Shown: positions 44,772-54,792 of the stretch, piece after piece | How the letters are laid out: the number at the start of each line of letters is the position of its first letter | How positions within the stretch are numbered: the first letter of the stretch is position 1 | Assembly: GCA_030411725.1 (NCBI GenBank) | Contig: MU839828.1 | Coordinates: forward strand, 2,604,001-2,668,000 | Origin: Echria macrotheca | Lineage: Eukaryota; Ascomycota; Sordariomycetes; Sordariales; Schizotheciaceae | Direction: 5' to 3' | Length of the DNA: 64,000 bases | Program-made: the position numbers and the translations under genes | Notes under the pieces: model-generated | What the model saw: only the letters and a program-made list of their open reading frames with translations | What the model was told of the DNA's origin: nothing | The model's database searches: none

Positions 44772-45185
44772 CGAATGGGAAGGGACGACGAGGCTGGGAG
44801 CGACCGTCAGGCAACCCCTCCGATAAATGTCTCCAGCCGTTCAGCTGATTCCGACCATCATTTTCATTTTCAGAAGAGAATTTGCCTTCATTCTCTCATC
44901 AAGCGTTCAAGTCAAGCTCAAACTTACCGGATTGAAACTAACTAGCAGGATATGTAGAAATCAACGCTGATTCATAACCAGAGAATTTTGCTCACTACCG
45001 TTCTTGCTCACTGCTGTCCCTGCTAACCTGCCGCCACAGATGCCCAAAGGGAATGAACTTGGTCTATTTGCTGAAGGAAATGCAACGCGAAAATCAGTCG
45101 ATCGGTCCGGTCGCGTAACCAGCCACTCCAAATGTGGCGAATGCGTCTCTGCTCCATAAGGGCCACCCAAACGAGCCACCGTAAC
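44772..45185. other. Spacer between the coiled-coil gene and the HET gene
   Basis: 414 bp between the coiled-coil stop and the HET start, both genes on (-). It must carry the HET promoter unless they are co-transcribed. Nothing specific was recognised. Confidence 0.45.
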
Positions 45186-46544
45186 TCACTCCTCAGTCTT
45201 GACGTTCTCCCGCTGTCTCGCCCGCCCTCTTTCATGGGCTCGTGTCATGCTCTGGGACCTGTCCCGGGGGATCTCGCCCTGCAGCCGGTTCAGAAACCAG
45301 CGCAGAGTACCCAATGACGCATTTGACATGCGTTTGATGAAGTCCCTGTCATTAGAAACAAAAAGCTTTAGCTTCTCCACGTCTCTTTTCGCTAGATCGG
45401 TGATTTCTGCTGTGAGTTCTGGCTTCGAGAGGAAAGCTAGGATTATATCCAAGTCCAGTTGCAACAAGGACTCGAGAGCTTCTTTTGGCACCTGTTGAGA
45501 GATACGCATGATCTTTGGAAGATACTCCGGGTTTGATTTCGCAACCTCCGTCAGAATTTGGAAGCCGGCCGTTGTCACTCCCAAAGCGGCAGCCTGTTCT
45601 GCATGCTCCGTGCTGATTTCGTCAAGTTGGGTTTCCGCCTCCCTTCTCCTCTCCCATTCGCGAGCGAACATCGTTTCAGTATGTGCCTTCTCGGATCGAG
45701 CTAGGGCTAAGGTCTGCTCAACTTCTTGCCGCTTCTTCTTTTCCTCTTCAATTTGCGCTCGAAGCTCCGCCAAAGCTCCCTGTGCCTCTTCCAATCTCGA
45801 CTCCAATGTCTTTCCGGTCTCCTTCTCAGACAGAGCTGTCGTGGTTAGTTTTCGCAGGACTCTCAATATCTCTAGCTGCTCGAGTGACGATTCCACGGTA
45901 TAGCCCAATGTGCCGAGAGCCTCCACAGTTGCGACTGGCAACTTGATAACTAGCTTCATATCGGGTGCCGGAATCTCTTTCCGGCGGAAAGTCCTGTTGA
46001 GGTCGGAGTCAATCGCGTAGCGTCTTGCTTTCTCTGCCACCGAATGAGGGTTCATGTGCTTCCTCCGCCACCGTTCTGAATAAAACTTGGCCCCCTCCCA
46101 GAACTTGGGCATTTCGCAACTAGTCGGCTCTTCGAGAATGAAGTCGAGGCCGAGTTCAGGCCAATTGTCGTCGTCCCCCGGGTGCTCCAACGAACCAAGG
46201 TGGGCAAAGCCCAACACACGGAGGGCGTAGGCCACTTCAGGGCTGCCGATTCCGGGCACCTTCTGAAGTGTCCCGTCCATGTTCCTCACGCGGTCCCACA
46301 GCACAACAGCGCCAATATCATCGTAGTAGCAGCTTAGATCTGGTGCGACTCTCTCAGACCAGTTTTCCCATACCGCATGCTCAGGAGGGGTGGTTCCGGT
46401 TGACCGCATCAACTCGTCAAACACCACATTCTGATCAATGTGAGAGGGCGTTCCGTTCGGATACTTGTAGGCATTGTATTCCCGTAACCATTTATATTGT
46501 TCTGTGCGCTGGTAGGGCTCTGCGGTCTTTGGTTCGGTAGCCAT
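45186..46544 (-). CDS. Unrecognised coiled-coil protein, 452 residues
   Basis: Intronless. Residues ~1-190 are globular and aromatic-rich (YKWLREYNAYKYPNG near the start; ERWRRKHMNP; RRYAIDSDLNRTFRR). Residues ~225-330 are a long coiled coil rich in Glu, Ala, Leu, Arg and Lys, with clear heptads (LESRLEEAQGALAELRAQIE). Residues ~335-435 form a second helical region (EALESLLQLDLDIILAFLS; EKLKLFVSNDRDFIKRM). The end is basic (RAHERGRARQREN). No enzyme motif, signal peptide or membrane segment is visible. It could be a structural or signalling adaptor. Adjacency to a HET gene hints at a role in allorecognition or a variable accessory locus, but that is inference. The ATG at 46544 is the first in frame. 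Confidence 0.8.
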   Translation of the reverse strand: MATEPKTAEPYQRTEQYKWLREYNAYKYPNGTPSHIDQNVVFDELMRSTGTTPPEHAVWENWSERVAPDLSCYYDDIGAVVLWDRVRNMDGTLQKVPGIGSPEVAYALRVLGFAHLGSLEHPGDDDNWPELGLDFILEEPTSCEMPKFWEGAKFYSERWRRKHMNPHSVAEKARRYAIDSDLNRTFRRKEIPAPDMKLVIKLPVATVEALGTLGYTVESSLEQLEILRVLRKLTTTALSEKETGKTLESRLEEAQGALAELRAQIEEEKKKRQEVEQTLALARSEKAHTETMFAREWERRREAETQLDEISTEHAEQAAALGVTTAGFQILTEVAKSNPEYLPKIMRISQQVPKEALESLLQLDLDIILAFLSKPELTAEITDLAKRDVEKLKLFVSNDRDFIKRMSNASLGTLRWFLNRLQGEIPRDRSQSMTRAHERGRARQRENVKTEE

Positions 46545-47501
46545 TTCGATTTATCCTCAAGGATCAATCATGCCTCCTCGGGTTTTACGCTGTGATCTCG
46601 GGGAGAGCGGAGTAATGTGGCAACAACCGACGTCTCCGACCTTGAAGGTTCCGTTGATCTAATAACGCGTTAGCATGGGGTTTCCGGGGCTGACTGCACC
46701 AGTGAAGTGCTCAGATCCGTCGGCTAGAGTAGGATCCTTATAGAGATAGTTCTGGTTTTGCGGTATCACTTACTGGGCCTCGAGAAGGGAACGAGAAGGC
46801 GATTAGACTCAGGACCCCGTTCCAGAACGGGAACTCAAATTCGAACAAAATTTTGCCGAGAGAGATTGGCGAGGTGGAAACAAGCGATGAGAACCGGGGT
46901 CGCTGGATTGAGGTTTTGGCCTGGATTCCGGATGGTGGTGCCTCGGCAGCTCTGTCCTGTACGTACGTAGGTGCTGCTAGTTGGAGCAAGCCTGCCCGAC
47001 CAGCTACTTGGAGATGAAACTCCTTGACAGTGAGGGTGAAGGGAGTTTTGTGGGAGATGCGGAGGTGAGCTAGAACTGAAGAAGAGGAAAGGTTTGGGTG
47101 GGAGAACGCAGAGAGTCAACGAAGTGAACGTCTTGGATGGTTGCTTCCTTCCGCAACTGGTCTCCTTTTGGCGAGACAATCGGACAAAACCGAGGGACTC
47201 TAGTTGGTCTCTAGCTCAAGATAAAATAGCCATGTCCTCGCAAAATAATGTCGACGGCAACAAAGCTACTTTCCCGTCGTCTCCAAACCAATCTTCGCCG
47301 TCATGAATGCTGTAAGTTGATTGGCCAGATTTAGTGGGTCCGTGGTTGACTCCCTGATTGGACTTTGACACGCACAGATCGCTGTCGCGACTTGAACCAC
47401 ACATCTCTCATTCTCAAGTCTTTCGCACGACAAAAACCGGTAAATATGTTACTGAGTCCAATATGAGAACTTGGCCTTAAGACGGGAGGACAGACCATGC
47501 C
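46545..47501. other. Divergent intergenic region, coiled-coil gene / hydrolase
   Basis: About 1 kb. A 24-codon open frame (ATG at 47231, stop TGA ending 47305) is Ser/Asn/Pro-rich and is treated as a possible upstream ORF, not a gene. Nothing else was recognised. Confidence 0.45.
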
Positions 47502-48797
47502 ATGATGCGAAGATGGGTATCAACAAGAACGCGAGCCCTTCAAGGGCGAAAATGGCAGCCGAGACGATACAGCAGCTTCCCGTATCAACAAGACATCCAC
47601 GTGCCATGCGCATCCTCAGGGAGCATTACGGTGACGTGAGTGAGCTTACCGCTATACACCATAGCAGAAACTAACATGAATGACAGCCTTCATAACTTGT
47701 CAGACCATCGGCCGACTACCCCCTTGGTCATCTGGATCCCCCCCTTGAGCTACGCGGACGGATATGGTACGCCGCGCATCATGCTACCCCGCTTGCTGGA
47801 CCAACTCCCGGTAGCAACCATAAACTACCGCTGGTGTCATCCGGACCACCATGAGAAGACGCGCTGGCCGCTGCCCATCCACGACATCCTCTTCGGCTAC
47901 CAATGGACCATCGAGAACCTCGCTCCCCCAAACCTCTCCCGCAGGGACATCTACGTCTACGGCTCCAGTCTCGGCGCCAGCCTCGCCGCCTCCCTCGCCC
48001 TGACCGAGTCGCACGCCCACGAACCCATGGCCGTCCGCGGCCTGATCGCCTACAACGGCATCTACAACTGGACCACTTTCCTGCCTGACCACCCGATTCA
48101 CAAAGCCCCCCGATCAAAATCCACCATCCCCATTCCCATTCCCGAGCCAGCCCCGCAAGCCGACGACGACAGCCTCTCCGACTTCCGCCAGTCTATGCCA
48201 CTGCTCTTCGGCGACCCAGCGAACATCTTCGACCCCTTCGCCAGCCCGATCCTCTTCTTCCACACCTCAGGCATGAACGTCCCCGCCGACTTCACCACCA
48301 CAGCGCGCTCAGATTTCACCCGCGCAGTAGACATCCTCTCCCAGACACCTCCCCTCTCCCCTGACACAGACACGTCCCAAGAAACAATCCACCTCAAACC
48401 ACCCCGAAAAAGTCACCTCGTCTTCCCACCCCGCAAATCAACCCTCCAAATCCCAGAGACCCTCCTCCTCCACGACCCGCCCCCTCCTTTTTCAGGTCAT
48501 ACCCGTCGCGCCCGCAAATCCTCCGCCGTGAGAATGAACAGCTTCCGTCACCAAGCCCAGGAACTCGCGCACGTGATGATTCGCAGTGTCGAGATGTTTG
48601 AGCTCAAAGACAGGATGCGCTGGGACCATGAATTCGAGGATCCCATGGCCCGGGTTGAGGAGGCCGAGAGGCGGGTGCGTGCTGTTGAGGTTCCGATGGG
48701 GGGAGAGGGGGGAGGGGAAGGAGGGCATTGGGGGCAGTTGAATGAGGAGGGGGAGAGGGTGGCGATGGAGTGGTTGAGGGAGAGGATTGGGCTGTGA
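47502..48797 (+). CDS. Alpha/beta-hydrolase-fold protein with probable mitochondrial presequence
   Basis: Two exons, 47502-47635 and 47687-48797, give 414 residues. The intron has donor GTGAGT and branch AACTAAC. Splicing creates the strand SSGSITVTLHNLSDHRP leading into PLVIWIPPL. The nucleophile elbow is YVYGSSLGASLAASLALTE (GxSxG with the second Ser as likely nucleophile), after a WPLPIHDILFGYQW segment typical of the alpha/beta hydrolase cap start. Candidate acid and histidine residues further on cannot be fixed by eye, because the C-terminal half is long and low in recognisable motifs. The first ~25 residues (MMRRWVSTRTRALQGRKWQ) are strongly basic with no acids, consistent with mitochondrial import. 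Substrate unknown. If the splice is wrong, the fallback start is the ATG at 47676 with a shorter N-terminus. Confidence 0.72.
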
Positions 48798-49477
48798 GCT
48801 TTGTGTGGGTATGTATGTTGTGTAAGAGGGCTTGCGTGTATCATACTGTGGGAGGCGTTTTGTGTGGGCCACATTTTGTATGTTGAGCAGCCTCACCCTG
48901 GAGATCAAGGGACTCATTATTGTGGCAGTAGGTTCACAAGGTTCATAAAATATATCCTCTTGGGAATATAGCAAGTCTCTGTCCTCCAAGGGTGGCACTC
49001 CATCCAAGCCGTCACTGCATCGTTGTGGATGATACTCCCCCTGTGAGACAAAGTGACCGCGTCGAACCCAATGTCCAAATCCCCCTTGGCCGCTAATGCC
49101 ACGATCTGGACTATATCAACGAGAATCCGCAGAGGTACTTTCGTGGAAGAGGCGGGCGTGGTCTAGTGTGTCTAGGCTACGCTCTCCTCGGAAGCCGGAC
49201 TGAATATCATTCGGGTCGACATTTCTTTTTTTGGACCACCGGGGAGAGGGTGTGCTTTCGAATCCAGCCTCGACCTCATGAGCTCCCTTTTTTTGCAGAT
49301 ATGATCTCAATTTATGTGTGTCATTACTTCTTGACTCGACAGTCCATCTCATGCTTGTCCGTCTCCATCCTATCGTGAACATGTTTCTCGTCCCGACTTT
49401 CCCAACCTGGGTATCCGAAATCAACATCGTACCAAACGGTTAAGCGAATAATCATCATGTACGGAATATGCCCCTAC
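48798..49477. other. Convergent intergenic region
   Basis: About 0.7 kb between the 3' ends of the hydrolase and the cysteine-rich membrane-protein gene. Small open frames on (-) here have no recognisable features. No terminator-like or RNA structure was recognised. Confidence 0.45.
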
Positions 49478-50475
49478 TTAGATATCAACCCGCCTCGGCC
49501 TCCCATAGTCATTCACAAACCTGGCACCGTCCGGATCATTCTCGCGCAAATCGTCATCGATATGCGGCGCTACCGACGACGCCGTCGTTGCCGCGCTTGT
49601 CCCGTGGCCCAACGGCTTCATACCCACCACCGTCGGCTCGCCATCGTCGATTGGCCTATTACGTCTCCACCGCCAGGCGAAGAAGCCAATGGCTCCTAGC
49701 AACAGCAGGCCACCGACGACGCCTACCACAACGCCAATAATAAGATTGCGGTTGCCGTTGTTGTCGGGTGATGGCGACGGCGAAGGTCCCTGATTCCCGG
49801 GATCGGCTGTCCCTGTTGGACTGGCGGTAGCGCTGGAAGGTGTGTCCGCGGTGGTAGTAGTCACCCGCGAGCTGGTGGTCGGCCGGACGTTGGCCGAGGT
49901 CGTGGCGATGCTGATGGACGGCGTGCCGGTGAAGGTAGCGTCCGAGACGAAGATGATAGTCTGGAAGACGCCGGGGCGGATGACCGTCGCGTTGCCGTTG
50001 GCATCACAACTGCACTTGCCCGTGTTGAAGTCGTGCTCACAGCAGAAGCGGTCAATGCCGCAGTAGATCAGGTGGCCGTTGTTGTTGTCCTTGTCTTTGA
50101 GACAGCATCCATTAGTCTCCGACCGCAGACTCGAGGGGGCAGGATGCCGGGCAACTCACCAAGACAGATGCTCCCGCAGACATTGTTCGCCCATTGCGGA
50201 GCAGTACAGGCTGCCCGCTGGACGGCGCCGTACGTCAGGTTGGGATAGGTTGGGCTCGGTGTGGTCGCGATGCAGAGCGCGTTCGAAAAGCAAGACCATC
50301 CAGCCGGGCAACACGCCGAGTAGGCCGCATCGTAGGCGATGCAGGGATAAAAGCCTCCGGCGACCGTCTGATCAGGGTAGTAGCATGTCGCTCTCGGGTC
50401 TGCCTGGGCAAGAAACGACAGCAAAGCCGCCACAACCACCACCACCAACGTGTCGCCATTCCGGTGTCGCAACAT
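49478..50475 (-). CDS. Cysteine-rich type I membrane protein (cell-surface sensor-like)
   Basis: Two exons on (-), 50475-50160 and 50094-49478, encode 310 residues. A signal peptide is visible (DTLVVVVVAALLSFLAQADP, cleavage probably after Ala near residue 25). A cysteine-rich ectodomain (~28-150) has recurrent pairs (SACCPAGWSCFSNALC; CGIDRFCCEHDFNTGKCSC), followed by a Ser/Thr/Pro-rich stalk. One membrane helix (~229-250, IIGVVVGVVGGLLLLGAIGF) is followed by a basic stop-transfer cluster WRWRRNR and a ~55-residue cytoplasmic tail. The layout matches fungal cell-wall/surface sensor-like proteins, but it is not a clear WSC domain, so no ligand or pathway is assigned. The acceptor CAAAG is slightly atypical but is the one that preserves phase and the CysCys ectodomain. 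Confidence 0.77.
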
Positions 50476-51542
50476 TTTCAGAATCTAGTTTTATTACCCT
50501 TCCAGCACAGACCGATATCTGACTTCGGAATGAAGAGAACAAAGAAAAAAAGATGGGAAATTCATCCGCAAGGCTCTCTCGCACGGCCGGCGGCAGCGAT
50601 CTCAATTTTATAGCAATCACACGATGGACGTCCACCGCAAGGCTGCGGGCGCCAGAATGCCTCAGCTCCCCTTTAGGCGCATCTCCAAGACGCACGCCGA
50701 CGCCTCGTCGGCGTCAATTGGCCAGCGCCGGCTGGGATACGTTCCCCGGCAGCACAGCTCGGCCGATATTGGTGGCGGAGTCGGTTCGCTTTTGGTGGGA
50801 AAACGCCCAAATGCCTCTTGCTGTCTAAATAGCTCGAAGCAGTACAGTCTTATCCTGAGCAGCAGCGATCGTGACGTGATCCCAGTTATGCAACCACTTG
50901 GTTGCGGAATAGTATAGATCGTACTCCGGGAGAACGGAAGGCTCACACAGACGACACTAGGGAAGGCAACGTGAAGTGAGGCTTTGCCGCGACGGGCTGC
51001 CTGGTCATGACATGCACTGCTTCCAGGCAGCCCCGTCGCTCGCCAAACCTCAATCACGCCTCGTGAATGGATTCTGTAGCCAGAGGATTAGATCAGCTTC
51101 GCTCAACTCCCATAAAAGCTGCTAGAGCCCCAGATTTTTCGGCGTCTAAGATCGAGTACTGAGATTCGGAGATGGTGAAGAAATCGAGCTGCCGTCTCAG
51201 GTTGCCGTCTTAATATCTGTCACGGCACATCCCGGCCGGAGACGGCGCCATTGCGTCACTGGTTGAAGGTCGACCTCTCAAGTCACACACGATAATGAAA
51301 CACTCCAAGTAGATAGTACATAAAGTATGAGGGGCAATTCTCTACTAGATTGCCGGAAGATATTCTAAGAACAATCTCTATCTCTCACGTACTTCCCCCG
51401 AAAAAGTCTGGGAAGGCGAGTGGAAGAACACCAAGAAGGAAGGGTCTTCCAAAGTGCGGGGTGCCTTAATAACCTCCATCCCACTCCCGCTCCCGCAACA
51501 CCCACAGCGATTTATACATAAAACTACTAATTACTTCGCCGG
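50476..51542. promoter_or_regulatory. Divergent intergenic region with TATA-like element near the Hal2 start
   Basis: About 1.07 kb. TTTATACATA at 51511-51520 lies only ~23 nt before the first ATG of the following gene. If it is a real TATA element, many transcripts would start downstream of that ATG. No gene was recognised. Confidence 0.35.
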
Positions 51543-52802
51543 ATGAGCCCTCCGACCGGACCCCGTACTATTTACACACGCACACCGCTGCTGGTCATCT
51601 CGCTCGCCGTCCTCGCCCTGGCCATCTTCTTCGCGTCCAACAACCCCTCCCTCATCCTCGTGCCCCGCCTCGTCCAGCTCGCGGGCCACTTCACCCACCG
51701 CACCACGACGACATCAACAGCAGCATCCAAGATGACATCCCCCTACGCCAAGGAGCTCCGGATCGCCCAGCTGGCCGTGCAGCGGGCCGCGCGGCTGACG
51801 AAGCGCGTCTTCCACGAGAAAGCCAAGGGCACGGTATCCAAGGACGACAAGTCGCCCGTGACGGTCGGCGACTTCGGCGCGCAGGCGCTCATCATCAGCG
51901 CGCTGCGCGCCCACTTTCCCTCCGACGAGATCGTCGCCGAGGAGGAATCATCCCAGCTGCGGTCTGATACCAACCTGCGCGACCAGATCTGGGACTTCGT
52001 GCGGGCCACGCGCCTCGACGACGACGCCTCCGAAGACCTCCTCGGCGGGCCCATCGCCTCGGCCGAGGCCATGCTGGACCTCATCGACCAGGGCAACAGC
52101 GCCGGCGGCGCGCGCGGCCGGATATGGGCCATCGACCCGATCGACGGCACCAAGGGCTTCCTGCGCGGCGGCCAGTACGCCGTGTGCCTGGCGCTCATGG
52201 TCGACGGCGACGTCAAGGTCGGCGTGCTCGGGTGTCCGAACCTGCCGGTCGACGACTCCGCGCCGCTGACGGCGGACCTGGGCGCCAACGCGACCGACGA
52301 CGAGGGCCGCGGCGTCATCTTCTCGGCCGTCCAGGGCCAGGGCGCCACGAGCCGGCCGCTGGGGACCGGCGGGCTGGCCGAGGGCAAGAAGATCGCTATG
52401 AGGAAAGTCACGGATCTGGCGAGCGCCACGTTCTGCGAGAGCGTCGAGTCGGGACACTCGAACCAGGGCGAGTCGGCGCAGATCGCGCGGAAGCTCAATA
52501 TCACCAACCCCAGCGTGCGGATGGACTCGCAGGCCAAGTACGGCTCGATCGCGAGGGGCGCCGGCGATATCTACCTGCGGCTGCCGACGTCCAAGACGTA
52601 CCAGGAGAAGATCTGGGACCACGCCGCTGGCGATCTGATCGTCCGGGAGGCAGGCGGCCAGGTCACGGATACCACCGGGAACCGGTTAGATTTCAGCGTG
52701 GGGAGGACGCTGGCGAGCAACAAGGGCGTTGTTGCCGCACCCGCCGCTGTCCACGGCCAGGTACTCAAGGCGGTACAGGAAGTCCTTGGACTGAGTAAAT
52801 AG
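51543..52802 (+). CDS. 3'(2'),5'-bisphosphate nucleotidase (Hal2/Met22)
   Basis: Hydrolyses PAP/PAPS, relieving inhibition in sulfate assimilation; the yeast enzyme is a Li+/Na+ target. 419 residues, intronless. Core motifs of the Mg2+-dependent inositol-monophosphatase superfamily are present: DDKSPVTVGDFGAQ near the core start, IVAEEESS (metal ligands), WAIDPIDGTKGFLRGGQYA (DPIDGT) and the C-terminal WDHAAGDLIVREAGG. The core begins at Met64 (51732, context CCAAGATGA). From there the length, 356 residues, matches yeast Met22 (357). The first 63 residues hold a hydrophobic segment (LLVISLAVLALAIFFAS) followed by basic/Thr-rich sequence, resembling a membrane anchor or organelle signal. The upstream ATG has a weak context (C at -3), so two isoforms by leaky scanning or alternative transcription start are plausible. 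Confidence 0.95.
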   Translation: MSPPTGPRTIYTRTPLLVISLAVLALAIFFASNNPSLILVPRLVQLAGHFTHRTTTTSTAASKMTSPYAKELRIAQLAVQRAARLTKRVFHEKAKGTVSKDDKSPVTVGDFGAQALIISALRAHFPSDEIVAEEESSQLRSDTNLRDQIWDFVRATRLDDDASEDLLGGPIASAEAMLDLIDQGNSAGGARGRIWAIDPIDGTKGFLRGGQYAVCLALMVDGDVKVGVLGCPNLPVDDSAPLTADLGANATDDEGRGVIFSAVQGQGATSRPLGTGGLAEGKKIAMRKVTDLASATFCESVESGHSNQGESAQIARKLNITNPSVRMDSQAKYGSIARGAGDIYLRLPTSKTYQEKIWDHAAGDLIVREAGGQVTDTTGNRLDFSVGRTLASNKGVVAAPAAVHGQVLKAVQEVLGLSK

Positions 52803-52927
52803 GGCTGCTCTAAACCACCCAGGGCCCAATATTGTACACGTCTATGACATACATATAGCCACCCGGAAGAGTGTGGCAGATTTATAAAAAAAAAATGTAC
52901 AAGTACAAGACCGCCCCACGGATGCGT

Positions 52928-53890
52928 CTATTTGATCTTCTTTTGCTTCAGCTTGATCGTCTCGTCGTTGACGAAAATCCCCTTGCCCTTGTACGGCTCC
53001 GGCCTGCGCCACCTCCGGATCTCGGCCGCGAACTGGTGCATGACCTCCTTGTCGATGCCCTCGAGCAGGATCCTGGTGGGCGACGGCGCGCTCGCCTTGA
53101 CGCCCATGGGCACGCCCATCTCGACGGGGTGGTGGAAGCCGAGCTTGAGCACGACGAACTGCTGGCCGGGATACTGTTCCAGGTCGGGCCGGAGGTCGAC
53201 CGTTGCTCTGTAGCCGATGCCGACCAGTCGGAGGACCGTCGTGTGGCCCTCTGACACGCCTCTGACGTATCGGTTGAGGTATGACCATGTTGTCCCTGTG
53301 TTTTTTTTGTCTGTCAGTAATTCTGTTTTGTCGATAGGGGGAGGACTTGTAAAAACGTACCCCACATCTCCTTTTGCCTCTTGAGCGTGTGGTCTTGCAC
53401 GCTGAGCTGCGCCGTCCTCGCCTGGGTGTCGTACTCGATGTTGATGAACGGTTCCACTTCTAGGTCGAGTTTCCCTGTTGTATTTTGCAGTCTGATGGTT
53501 AATTTTTTTTTTCTCTTCCTTCCTTGATCACACAACCCGAAGCCGGGCAATCGCTCGCGAGTATGTAATGAAACAAAACTTACCCAGCGGCCCTGCCACC
53601 GTCACCGTCCGCTTCGCGATCTGCAGGTACGTCGTCGCATCCTTCTTGACCACCGGCTCGCCGATCGTGAGCTCCACGCCTGGGGGTATCGAGATGGGCG
53701 TCCTCCCGAGCTTCGAGGGCCGGCTTGTCGTCGCGGAAAAGGACCGTGTCGCGGCTGGTATTCTCTGGGAGGAGGAGGAGGAGGTCTGGAAGGCGGGTAC
53801 GAGGAAGGACGGGAGAATGGCGACGGGGGAGGATGATGACGGTGCGAAAATCGTCCTGTCTAGGATCCGGGCTCTGCTGGGGCCCAACAT
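52928..53890 (-). CDS. mrpl6: Mitochondrial large-subunit ribosomal protein uL6m (MRPL6)
   Basis: Three exons on (-): 53890-53584, 53474-53361, 53295-52928, giving 262 residues. The N-terminus (~1-65) is rich in Ser, Arg and Ala, with the presequence-like end RSFSATTSRPSKLGR. Then comes the L6 start KLGRTPISIPPGVELTI, the strand-rich KRTVTVAGPLGKLDLEVEP, the second repeat with VRGVSEGHTTVLRLVGIGYR, and the L6 signature region PEPYKGKGIFVNDETIKLK at the C-terminus. It is longer than yeast Mrpl6 mainly through the presequence. An upstream in-frame ATG at 54037 exists, but the internal Met starts a more typical mitochondrial signal, and an acceptor-like TCTTGCAG between the two suggests a 5' UTR intron. 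The gene is convergent with Hal2, with a 125-bp gap. Confidence 0.93.
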
Positions 53891-54792
53891 GTTTGTGCTG
53901 GAGGTCGGGAGGCCGTGGGGATTGCGCAATTGACCTGCCCGCGCGTGGTGTCGATGGGCTTGGGGAGCTCTGGAAAAGATGGTCGGGAGAGGTTCGGGTA
54001 ATTCCGTGTCTGCAAGATGAAAATATGGTCTGTGCATACACCTGTTTGCATTATGTCAGCTAGCCATTGAGGTTCTCTTCTCCAAGAGAAAGAGTCTTGA
54101 TCGAACAGTAGAGTTTCGACTTCTTCAGAAAGTCTTAACCATATCTTCAAGACAAGTTGTTCTGCTGCGATAGTTTTGGGTTTTCGGTTTTTCTATCCGC
54201 GGCCCCAAAACCCCCCTGGTTAAATGGCAACTGCTCGTCGAGTGACAGCTGATTCATGATTCACATCCAAAACTTGGACTCAAAAGTCTTACAGGTGTAG
54301 ACGCTTGATTTGCTGAAGTCTTATAGTCTTTGTCCTCATTTGCAGAGTCACATCTGGGTAGACGTTTAATGGCTGTGTCTGTCTAAATGTCCTGTCCAGC
54401 TTCCCTTATCGGGCCACCCGTGACAATCCCGATCATGACGCTGGATCGATCATCAACAAAACCCCATTCCGCTCGCTGTCCAAGAAATTTCCATGCGGCG
54501 GCGTCAAACGTATGGTTTCGAGGTTTTGAGGCTTTCTCATTCGGTCTGATGTTCACCATTGGGATGAATCACAGGGTACCTCCACTAACTTCGTCCGTTG
54601 CTCCTTCCTCAAACATCTAGCACAACTTATCCAACCTTAAATATTTCGTTTCAGCGCCTCTTGTTTTTCCTTTCTTCTCCAAGCGACATCAAACTTTCCC
54701 TGATTTGCTCCGAAAGCCACACCCGGACAAGACGGCCGGGAGCAATCTGGACAAGTTTCAACCCGGTGATCGCTGGATGCTCAAGTATCATC
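53891..54792. other. Divergent intergenic region MRPL6 / KAR5
   Basis: About 0.9 kb containing both promoters. Pyrimidine-rich just before the KAR5 start. Small open frames were not accepted as genes. Confidence 0.45.

Noticed and set aside
49230..49290. TTCGAATCC, B-box-like word
   Set aside because: No matching acceptor, D or anticodon arms on either strand, so not a tRNA gene.
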